Positions 1-5,558 of a stretch of DNA of 5,857 nucleotides are shown here, piece by piece. The notes below the pieces were generated by a model. It saw only the letters and a list, made by a program, of their open reading frames with translations. It was not told the origin of the DNA and searched no databases. The translations under genes were made by a program, and so were the position numbers. The stretch covers positions 1 through 5,857 of the forward strand of contig JAISRA010000099.1 in assembly GCA_031273885.1 (NCBI GenBank). Direction: 5' to 3'. The number at the start of each line of letters is the position of its first letter. The stretch's first letter is position 1. Origin of the DNA: Endomicrobium sp. Its GTDB lineage: Bacteria; Elusimicrobiota; Endomicrobiia; Endomicrobiales; Endomicrobiaceae.

Positions 1-918
1 AAAAAAAGGTTTGACGTTTGCTTAAATGCCGATGAAGTATGTGCCCTGATTGGTTCTAAAGAAGGGATAGGGCACGTGCATTTAGGTTTTGTAAATCCTG
101 GAGATGTAGTTTTGATACCTGAACCAGGTTATCCTGTGTATAGCACAGGTACAATTTTTACTGATGGTGTTCCTTACTTCATGCCTTTGCTTGAAAAAAA
201 TAATTTTTTACCTGATTTAAGCGAAATTCCTGTGGAGGTTATAAAAAAAGCAAAAATTATTTTTGTAAATTACCCTAATAATCCAACAGCGGCAGTTGCC
301 TCTAAGGAATTCTATTTGAAGCTCATAGAGTTTGCAGAAAAGAATAATATAATTGTCGCAGCGGACGCTGCATATTCGGAAATATATTACGATGAAAATG
401 AAAGACCATCTAGTTTTCTTGAATTTCCTGGAGCTAAAGAAGTTGGTATAGAATTTCATTCTCTCTCAAAAACTTATAATATGACCGGCTGGCGCATAGG
501 TTGGGTTTGTGGTAATAAAGAAGTTGTTTCAGGTATTGCTAAAGTCAAGGGTAACTATGATTCCGGTGTTTTTCAGGCTGTTCAAGAAGCCGCGATTACG
601 GCGCTTACATCCTCACAGGAATGTGTTGAAAATTCTAGGGAAGTATATAGAAATCGCAGAGATATTTTAGTGGAAGGGTTGAAAAGATTGGGTTGGAGTG
701 TAAATTTACCAAAAGCTTCATTTTATGTATGGGCAAAAGTTCCAAATGGATATACGTCGTCACAGGTTGTTTCAAAACTTCTTGATGAATCGGCTATAAT
801 ATGTACTCCGGGTAATGGTATGGGTAAAAGTGGGGAAGGATATGTTCGGTTTGCTCTTACTGTATGTGTGCCAAGAATTAAAGAAGCTTTAGATCGTATC
901 AGCAAAATAAAATGGTAA
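1..918 (+). CDS. dapL: LL-diaminopimelate aminotransferase, 5'-truncated by window edge
   Basis: PLP-dependent class I/II aminotransferase. It is expected to convert tetrahydrodipicolinate plus glutamate directly to LL-diaminopimelate in the cytoplasm, bypassing the succinyl and acetyl branches of the lysine/DAP pathway. The frame is open from base 1, so a start at the GTG at 76 would be artificial: the upstream codons read LIGSKEGIGH, a hallmark of DapL proteins of the roughly 390-residue class. About 305 residues are present, so some 80 N-terminal residues lie outside. Visible motifs: NPGDVVLIPEPGYPVY, VNYPNNPTAA (cofactor-binding Asn region), ADAAYSEIYYD (Asp and Tyr contacting PLP), SLSKTYNMTGWRIGW with the Schiff-base lysine codon at 469-471, and GEGYVRFALT with the carboxylate-binding Arg. 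The gene ends at TAA 916-918 and looks intact. A different substrate within the aspartate aminotransferase family is possible, but the match to DapL motifs is good. Confidence 0.86.
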   Translation, partial: KKRFDVCLNADEVCALIGSKEGIGHVHLGFVNPGDVVLIPEPGYPVYSTGTIFTDGVPYFMPLLEKNNFLPDLSEIPVEVIKKAKIIFVNYPNNPTAAVASKEFYLKLIEFAEKNNIIVAADAAYSEIYYDENERPSSFLEFPGAKEVGIEFHSLSKTYNMTGWRIGWVCGNKEVVSGIAKVKGNYDSGVFQAVQEAAITALTSSQECVENSREVYRNRRDILVEGLKRLGWSVNLPKASFYVWAKVPNGYTSSQVVSKLLDESAIICTPGNGMGKSGEGYVRFALTVCVPRIKEALDRISKIKW

Positions 919-1048
919 GTTGTTGCAAAAGTCTATTGTGTTAAACTTAATTTACTAAGTTTTAGAAGAATTACTGCAAGCATAAAAATTCCCAATAGAT
1001 TAAGGAAATTGATAAATGCGCTCTTAAAATAACAAAATAAAAAAATTA

Positions 1049-1074
1049 TTATAGATTTAGATCTAAATATATAA
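1049..1074. repeat. Near-perfect 26-nt palindrome, operator-like
   Basis: The central 14 bases (1055-1068, ATTTAGATCTAAAT) are a perfect palindrome. Five further pairs extend it on both sides after a single mismatch (1054 against 1069), giving 12 of 13 symmetric pairs with no spacer. A TATTAT hexamer at 1047-1052, with a weak TTAAAA 17 bases upstream (1024-1029), would put a promoter -10 on its left edge, as in a repressor operator. The symmetry is seen directly; an operator role is inference, since AT-rich DNA produces palindromes easily. Confidence 0.35.
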
Positions 1075-1083
1075 GATTGTAGG

Positions 1084-1150
1084 TGGGATAAGGTTGGATT
1101 ATTTTTTGTTGTGAATATTCAGTTTAAATAACCTCCCCAAAATTATCCCA
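1084..1150 (+). promoter_or_regulatory. Putative antiterminator stem competing with the terminator
   Basis: TGGGATAA at 1084-1091 pairs perfectly with TTATCCCA at 1143-1150. After a 2x2 internal mismatch, TTGG at 1094-1097 pairs with CCAA at 1137-1140, making a 12-bp stem around a loop of about 39 nt. The right arm is the same segment that forms the left arm of the hairpin at 1139-1180, so the two folds exclude each other, as in attenuators and riboswitches. I recognise no known riboswitch class. The pairing is seen in the sequence; regulation is inferred. Confidence 0.3.
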
Positions 1151-1187
1151 ACGTGAAGTTTTTACGTGATGGGTAATTTTTGTTGTA
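1139..1187 (+). terminator. Rho-independent terminator-like hairpin
   Basis: The left arm AAAATTATCCCAACGT (1139-1154) pairs with ACGTGATGGGTAATTTT (1164-1180). There is one bulged T at 1146 and a GA bulge at 1168-1169, around a 9-nt loop, and a T-rich tail follows (TTTTTGTTGTATT). The orientation fits termination of + strand transcripts only, since the minus side has no T-tract. It lies about 220 bp past the dapL stop, far for a simple terminator. It could end a dapL transcript or act as the off-state hairpin of a leader upstream of murC. Confidence 0.5.
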
Positions 1188-1368
1188 TTATTTATTTTAG
1201 CTTTTTGTTCAATATAATAATGATTGAGCGGTTTTTATGCGACGATCATTGTATGGTAAATTTATTTTCTTATTCTTTGAGTCTTCCATTTTATACATTA
1301 TAAAACTTTTTTGCAAAATCGCATTGTCTTTTATTCTAAATATGCAGGGAAAGACGTTTATATCTGAA

Positions 1369-1395
1369 TTTACAGATTTCACGACTTTGTATAAT
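1369..1395 (+). promoter_or_regulatory. Candidate sigma-70-type promoter for the murC operon
   Basis: TTTACA (1369-1374, five of six matches to the -35 consensus) and a perfect TATAAT (1390-1395) are separated by 15 bases, shorter than the preferred 17. Transcription would begin near 1402, leaving an untranslated leader of about 147 nt before murC. It lies downstream of the terminator-like hairpin, so it could drive murC-murB-ddl-ftsQ-ftsA independently of dapL. Chance matches are common in AT-rich DNA. Confidence 0.35.
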
Positions 1396-1548
1396 GCTTT
1401 ATCATATTTCAATTCACGTGGTCGCATGGGTGTGATGTAATATTTGAATGACGGAATGATTTAGTAAAAGTAGGACATAGATTTGAGTTTTAAGTGTGGC
1501 TGTGTAGCGTTTTAAAGCAAATTTGCCGTAAGCAATGAGGGGAAATAA

Positions 1549-2901
1549 ATGTTTAGGGAAAATCAAAATATTCATTTTATAGGTATTGGTGGGTCAGGAA
1601 TGTCTGGAATCGCTGAAGTTTTAATAAATTTGGGACATAATGTTTCAGGTTCTGATTTAAAAAAAACAGATGTTACAGAGCATCTTAAAGAAATAGGAGC
1701 AAAAATTTATATTGGGCACAATGTGAAAAATGTAAAATCTGCAAATGTTGTTGTTGCTTCCACAGCAGTAAAAAAAAACAATGCTGAAGTTATTGCTGCT
1801 TTAAAGAGAAAAATTCCTGTAGTGCCACGCATAGAGATGCTTGCTGAACTTGCTAGATTAAAATATGCTGTAACAATAGCCGGAACGCACGGCAAAACAA
1901 CAACATCATCACTTACTTCGCTTATTTTAGATGAAGGCGGTCTTGATCCTACAGTTGTTATAGGAGGAAGACTAAAAAATCTTAAGGCTAATGCAAGGCT
2001 TGGCAAGGGCTCTTACATTGTTGCAGAAGCAGATGAGTCAGATGGATCCTTTTTAAAGCTGTCACCTGTTATTACTGTTGTAACGAATATAGATAATGAC
2101 CATTTAGATTATTATGGAAATATGAAAAATTTGAAGGAAGCTTTTGTAAAACACATAAACTCTATTCCATTTTATGGTGTTGCAATAATTTGTTCTGATA
2201 ACGCAATTGTAAAAGAAGTAATACCTAAGATTACAAGAAAATACATTACTTATGGATTTGCAGGAAATCCTGATATTAAAGCGTTAAATATAAAAATGCT
2301 GAAAAATTGTACAAGTTTTGATGTTATTTATATGGGTAAAAAAATCGGCAATGTTTGTATAAAAATTTTTGGTAAACACAATATATTAAATTCTCTTGCA
2401 TCTATAGGCGTTGGATTGAAACTTGACATACCGTTTGGTTTAATTTCTAAAGCGATAAATAAATTTGACGGAGTAGGCAGACGACTTGAAATAAAAGGTG
2501 AAAAAAACGGAATTACAGTTATCGATGATTATGGACATCATCCAACTGAAGTGACAGCTACTTTAAAAGCCATAAAGCATTTCTGGCCTAAACGCAAGCT
2601 TACTGTTTTATTTCAGCCTCACAGATACACAAGGACGAAAAATCTGTTTAAAGAATTTGGAAAAAGTTTTTCAGACGCAGATTTTGTAGAAGTTTTAGAT
2701 ATTTATTCTTCAGGAGAACAGCCTATAAAGGGCATAACTTCCGATCTTATATTAAAAAGTCTAATAAATAATAAATGCAAAGCTGAAAAATTTTCAGGTA
2801 TAGAGAAACTTTCAAAAATCCTTTCTGCCGGCAATATAGTATTAACTCTAGGTGCAGGCGATGTATGGAAACAAGGAGAAGAGCTATTGACTCTAATTTA
2901 A
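1549..2901 (+). CDS. murC: UDP-N-acetylmuramate--L-alanine ligase
   Basis: Cytoplasmic ATP-dependent ligase that adds L-alanine to UDP-MurNAc, the first step of the peptidoglycan stem peptide. At 450 residues it has normal family length and all three Mur ligase domains. The N-terminal UDP-binding Rossmann domain has GIGGSGMSGIAE (12-23). The central ATPase domain has the P-loop AGTHGKTTTS (111-120), EADESDGSF (160-168) and TNIDNDHLDYYG (179-190), followed by FGKHNILN (274-281). The C-terminal domain has DDYGHHPTEV (326-335), FQPHRYTRT (355-363) and the terminal LGAGDVW (434-440). The HHPTE and PHRYTR motifs separate MurC from MurD, MurE and MurF; Mpl is less likely given the length and the murB neighbour. 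ATG 1549 is supported by a strong Shine-Dalgarno (GAGGGGA, 1537-1543). An A9 run at 1770-1778 lies in the frame. The 3' end overlaps murB by 37 bp, implying coupled expression. Confidence 0.97.
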   Translation: MFRENQNIHFIGIGGSGMSGIAEVLINLGHNVSGSDLKKTDVTEHLKEIGAKIYIGHNVKNVKSANVVVASTAVKKNNAEVIAALKRKIPVVPRIEMLAELARLKYAVTIAGTHGKTTTSSLTSLILDEGGLDPTVVIGGRLKNLKANARLGKGSYIVAEADESDGSFLKLSPVITVVTNIDNDHLDYYGNMKNLKEAFVKHINSIPFYGVAIICSDNAIVKEVIPKITRKYITYGFAGNPDIKALNIKMLKNCTSFDVIYMGKKIGNVCIKIFGKHNILNSLASIGVGLKLDIPFGLISKAINKFDGVGRRLEIKGEKNGITVIDDYGHHPTEVTATLKAIKHFWPKRKLTVLFQPHRYTRTKNLFKEFGKSFSDADFVEVLDIYSSGEQPIKGITSDLILKSLINNKCKAEKFSGIEKLSKILSAGNIVLTLGAGDVWKQGEELLTLI

Positions 2902-3776
2902 TTCAAACATTATCTTCTTTAGGTTGTAGGATTTTAAAAGATGAACCTCTTTCTGAGCATTGTTCGTTTAAAATTGGTGGTCCGGTTGATTTTTTTGTTG
3001 AAATTCCAAATGAACAGGCTTTGCTTATTTTTTTAAACAACGTTAAAAATAAAAAGAATGTTTATTTTATATTAGGTAGCGGCACAAATGTTCTTTTTCC
3101 AGATGAAGGGTATAGGGGAACGATTATTTCTCTTACAGGGACGTTTAGAGAAATTTCTGTTTTCAATGAAGAAATTTTAAGCGGTAGTGGGGCGTTGATG
3201 TCAGATGTTTTAAATACTGCTATAAAAAATAATTTAACAGGACTTGAATGTACAGCTGGAATTCCAGGAACAGTTGGAGGGGCAGTTTTTGGGAATGCGG
3301 GTAGTAAGAATAAATGGATCGGATCGTTTGTAAAGAATGTAGAAGTGTATAAAAATTTAAAAAAAGAATCTATAAATAAAGAAAAAATAGCATTTAGTTA
3401 CAGAAAAAGTGGACTTGGAAACTGCATAATTACGAGCGTTAGTTTTTTCTTGAAAAAAGATATAGAAAATGATAATCTAGAAATGATTTGTGAGAGTATG
3501 AAGAAACGTTTAAGAACACAGCCTTTAATCATGCCTAGCGCTGGCAGTATATTTAAAAATCTTGATGGTTGCAGCGTTGGGGAATTGATTGAAAAATTAG
3601 GATTGAAAGGAATTCGTGCAGGCGGAGCGCAGATTTCAGAAGTTCATGGGAATTTTATAGTAAATACAGGCGGAGCATCAGCAAAAGATGTTGTATCTCT
3701 GATTAAGTTAGTGAAAGCAAAAGTGAAAGAAGAATTTAATATAAATCTTGAAACAGAAATAAGAATAATAAAATGA
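2865..3776 (+). CDS. murB: UDP-N-acetylenolpyruvoylglucosamine reductase
   Basis: FAD-dependent, NADPH-using reductase that converts UDP-GlcNAc-enolpyruvate to UDP-MurNAc, the substrate of MurC encoded just upstream. From ATG 2865 it has 303 residues, the usual length of the type II (Bacillus/Staphylococcus-like) form. FAD-binding domain: FKIGGP (35-40), GSGTN (71-75; Ser is more usual than Thr), DEGYRG (80-85) and GIPGTVGGAV with NAG (132-146). Substrate domain: FSYRKS (177-182), PSAGSIFKN (224-232, with Ser228 as the expected proton donor), GLKGIRAGGAQIS (246-258), HGNFIVN (261-267) and LETEIRI at the C-terminus, whose second Glu is expected to be catalytic. The start is uncertain: ATG 2865 has only a weak AGG upstream, while an in-frame ATT at 2886 sits 7 nt after AAGGAG. 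The stop overlaps the ddl ATG as ATGA (3773-3776). Confidence 0.96.
   Translation: METRRRAIDSNLIQTLSSLGCRILKDEPLSEHCSFKIGGPVDFFVEIPNEQALLIFLNNVKNKKNVYFILGSGTNVLFPDEGYRGTIISLTGTFREISVFNEEILSGSGALMSDVLNTAIKNNLTGLECTAGIPGTVGGAVFGNAGSKNKWIGSFVKNVEVYKNLKKESINKEKIAFSYRKSGLGNCIITSVSFFLKKDIENDNLEMICESMKKRLRTQPLIMPSAGSIFKNLDGCSVGELIEKLGLKGIRAGGAQISEVHGNFIVNTGGASAKDVVSLIKLVKAKVKEEFNINLETEIRIIK
2873..2878 (+). promoter_or_regulatory. Strong Shine-Dalgarno inside the murC end, possible alternative murB start
   Basis: AAGGAG lies within the last murC codons. It is 7 nt before an in-frame ATT at 2886, which would give a 296-residue MurB lacking METRRRA. ATT is a rare start codon, best known from infC. The GGAG also arises from the conserved murC residues Gln-Gly-Glu, so it may be coincidental. 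ATG 2865 remains the default. Confidence 0.3.
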
Positions 3777-3799
3777 ATAAGTCTGATATATTGTCATAA
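3773..3799 (+). other. Eight-codon leader of ddl closed by an in-frame TAA
   Basis: ATG 3773-3775 overlaps the murB stop (ATGA), the typical coupled start of the next cistron. It is in the same frame as ddl. It reads MNKSDILS and then TAA at 3797-3799; the next codons are LKNRKIGVLYGG, exactly the expected N-terminus of a Ddl. The simplest reading is that this was the original ddl start and that one base change made the stop. With it sense, the protein would be 306 residues, the same length as E. coli DdlB. It could now work as a mini-cistron delivering ribosomes to a restart codon, or mark an inactivated gene. Confidence 0.7.
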
Positions 3800-4693
3800 C
3801 TGAAGAATAGAAAAATAGGCGTTTTGTACGGTGGACGTTCAAGTGAAAGAGATATATCTATTGCTTCAGGCACAGCAGTTTTAAATGCGTTTAAAAAATT
3901 AAGTGTTAATGTGTGCGGTATAGACGTAGATAGGAATGTTGCAGAAAAGATCAAAAAAGAAAAAATAGATATCGCTTATGTAGCTTTGCACGGACGATTT
4001 GGTGAAGACGGAACAATTCAAGGCATGCTGGAAATATTAGGCGTTCCTTATACAGGTTGCGGTGTTTTTGCGTGTTCGGCTTCTATGAATAAAGATACTT
4101 CTAAAAAACTTTTTCAGTATGAAAATATTTTAACGCCTGAATGGAAAACATTAAAGAAGTTTGAGGTTCTACCTGAGGTAAAAAAATATCCTGTTGTAGT
4201 AAAGCCTGTGTCTCAAGGTTCTACAATAGGTGTAACAATAGTAAAAAAAACTTCGCAATTTACAGATGCTGTAAGAGAGGCGTTCAAATATGATAAAGAG
4301 ATGATACTTGAACAGTTTATACGTGGTAAAGAAATAACGGTGAATGTTTTATATGGAAATGCGTTGCCTGTTATTGAGATAGTACCTAAAGGGGAATTTT
4401 ATGATTTTAAATCAAAATATCAAGAGGGCTGTTCAAAACATATAATCCCTGCAGGCATAAGTAATAAAGCTTATAAAACGGCGCAAAATTATGCTGAGAA
4501 GATATATAAAGTTTTTAAATGCAAGGCAATATCTCGTGTTGATATGATCGTAGATAATGGTGATAATGTCTGGGTGCTGGAAAATAATACCATACCTGGA
4601 ATGACTATTACTTCGTTGTTGCCTGATGCCGCTAAAGCCGTAGGGTATGATTTTGAAAGCTTGGTTTTAAAAATTGTAGAGAGCGCGTTATAA
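3800..4693 (+). CDS. ddl: D-alanine--D-alanine ligase, start disrupted by an upstream nonsense codon
   Basis: ATP-grasp ligase making D-Ala-D-Ala, the dipeptide MurF attaches to the stem. The 297-codon frame from CTG 3800 contains the whole family: KIGVLYGGRSSERDIS (substrate-binding Glu in SSER), HGRFGEDGTIQGMLE, PYTGCGV, KPVSQGSTIG (phosphate loop with its Ser), FYDFKSKY (omega loop ending in Tyr, the D-Ala-specific rather than D-lactate-specific residue), SRVDMIV (Arg and Asp) and LENNTIPGMT (Mg-binding Glu and Asn). The usual MDK is MNK here. There is no ATG in frame: the ATG at 3773 is cut off by TAA 3797-3799. Possible restarts are CTG 3800, next to that stop and giving a complete protein, or TTG 3824, which removes beta-strand 1. 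Neither has a good Shine-Dalgarno. The intact motifs argue for a recent mutation, working reinitiation or a sequencing error; a young pseudogene cannot be excluded. The ftsQ start follows after 2 bp. Confidence 0.85.
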   Translation: MKNRKIGVLYGGRSSERDISIASGTAVLNAFKKLSVNVCGIDVDRNVAEKIKKEKIDIAYVALHGRFGEDGTIQGMLEILGVPYTGCGVFACSASMNKDTSKKLFQYENILTPEWKTLKKFEVLPEVKKYPVVVKPVSQGSTIGVTIVKKTSQFTDAVREAFKYDKEMILEQFIRGKEITVNVLYGNALPVIEIVPKGEFYDFKSKYQEGCSKHIIPAGISNKAYKTAQNYAEKIYKVFKCKAISRVDMIVDNGDNVWVLENNTIPGMTITSLLPDAAKAVGYDFESLVLKIVESAL

Positions 4694-4695
4694 AA

Positions 4696-5544
4696 ATGTC
4701 TAAAAAGAAGCGCTATGTTTACAAATATATCAATACCAATATAAGTAGAACAAGCAGAGGTTGTTTGCATTCTAGCAATAGAAAAAAAAGCATAAAAGTT
4801 ATTAATTTTTTTTTCTTCCTTTTGCTGTTGTTTGTGTCTATTTTATTAATTTCTTTTTGTGGCAAAAAATTGCTTAATATTGCCTATAAATTTGATAAAA
4901 TTATTATAAAAGATATAGAAGTTGTCGGGACAAAAAATGTTACCAAGGCAGAGATAAAAGAACTTCTTCCTTTTAAGACTGGCGATAATCTTCTGAAAAT
5001 TAACTTGTCAGAAGCCGAAGAGGAGATAAAAAAATTAAAGCCTGAGCTAAAAAATATTGTGATCAGCAGACATTGGCAAAAAGTAAAAGTTAGACTCTAT
5101 GAGAGAACTCCTGAAGCTTTTGTAGTGCATAACGGTACGTTGTTTGGGATAGATTTTGATGATAAACCATTTTGTTTACGCGGTCTTATGAGTACAATAA
5201 AAATCCCAAAAATTACTTATAAATCCAGCGATGAAAGGAGACAGATTTTAAGTTTTATTAAAAGATTTAATTCTGTTTGTGGTGACTTTCTCGTTAATAT
5301 TTCAGAAATAAGATTTAGTGGTGCAGATGATATAATTTTTGTTATGAACAATAATACAATAGTTTTTTGGGGTAAAGAAATGCCGGAACATTTAGCTTGT
5401 AAATTTAAGAAATTTCAAAAAATTTATGCTGATGCTATGGCTAAATATAAGCAGATAAAATATATATATATGACTCTTTATCGTTCAGGAAGAGCTACTG
5501 TAAAACCAATAGTAGAAGCGGAATATCAAAATTCTAAATTTTAA
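4696..5544 (+). CDS. ftsQ: Cell division protein FtsQ/DivIB
   Basis: Bitopic inner-membrane divisome protein that, with FtsB and FtsL, links early cytoplasmic division proteins to septal peptidoglycan synthesis. At 282 residues it has usual length and architecture. A basic cytoplasmic tail (1-34, many Lys/Arg) is followed by one transmembrane helix at about 36-55 (NFFFFLLLLFVSILLISF), then a POTRA domain at about 68-135 (IIIKDIEVVGTKNVTK, LLPFKTGDNLLKINL, VRLYERTPEAFV), and the FtsQ/DivIB beta domain to about residue 275, including the closing motif LYRSGRATVKP. Sequence similarity in this family is low, so the call rests on topology, the POTRA pattern and position between ddl and ftsA, the canonical slot. 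ATG 4696 is 2 bp after the ddl stop without a clear Shine-Dalgarno, suggesting translational coupling to ddl. A T9 run (4806-4814) lies in the codons leading into the membrane helix. Confidence 0.93.
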   Translation: MSKKKRYVYKYINTNISRTSRGCLHSSNRKKSIKVINFFFFLLLLFVSILLISFCGKKLLNIAYKFDKIIIKDIEVVGTKNVTKAEIKELLPFKTGDNLLKINLSEAEEEIKKLKPELKNIVISRHWQKVKVRLYERTPEAFVVHNGTLFGIDFDDKPFCLRGLMSTIKIPKITYKSSDERRQILSFIKRFNSVCGDFLVNISEIRFSGADDIIFVMNNNTIVFWGKEMPEHLACKFKKFQKIYADAMAKYKQIKYIYMTLYRSGRATVKPIVEAEYQNSKF

Positions 5545-5558
5545 AGGACTTATGAATA

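Larger units (their letters stand above)
919..1548. other. Long intergenic gap between dapL and murC, no convincing gene
   Basis: About 630 bp of very AT-rich DNA in an otherwise packed gene block. I see no tRNA or rRNA and no recognisable protein on either strand. It holds a 26-nt palindrome, two competing hairpins and a candidate promoter, listed separately. Open frames exist: + strand 1237-1440 (67 codons, very Phe/Ile-rich, no Shine-Dalgarno), minus strand 1427-1209 (72 codons, plausible composition, no Shine-Dalgarno) and a minus-strand frame ending at TAG 935-933 whose last 30 or so residues are strongly hydrophobic. None matches a family I know. In most dcw clusters murG or ftsW would precede murC; I found no trace of either here. 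The stretch may be a decayed minus-strand gene plus regulatory leader DNA. Confidence 0.6.

Noticed and set aside
76..918. GTG at 76 as the true start of the aminotransferase
   Set aside because: Conserved DapL sequence (LIGSKEGI) continues in frame upstream to base 1, so the gene is cut by the window edge.
1219..1250. Inverted repeat AATGAT/ATCATT as a terminator or operator
   Set aside because: Only six pairs around a 20-nt spacer with no good inner pairing; not better than chance.
1209..1427. 72-codon minus-strand open frame as an intact gene
   Set aside because: No Shine-Dalgarno and no family match. Kept only as a possible remnant in the findings.
1237..1440. 67-codon + strand open frame between dapL and murC
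   Set aside because: Very Phe/Ile-rich with no Shine-Dalgarno and no recognisable motif; the composition is what AT-rich noncoding DNA gives by chance.
3824..4693. TTG 3824 as the natural ddl start
   Set aside because: The six or more codons before it encode the conserved first beta-strand of Ddl, so this start would give a protein truncated within the fold; CTG 3800 or the disrupted ATG 3773 fits better.
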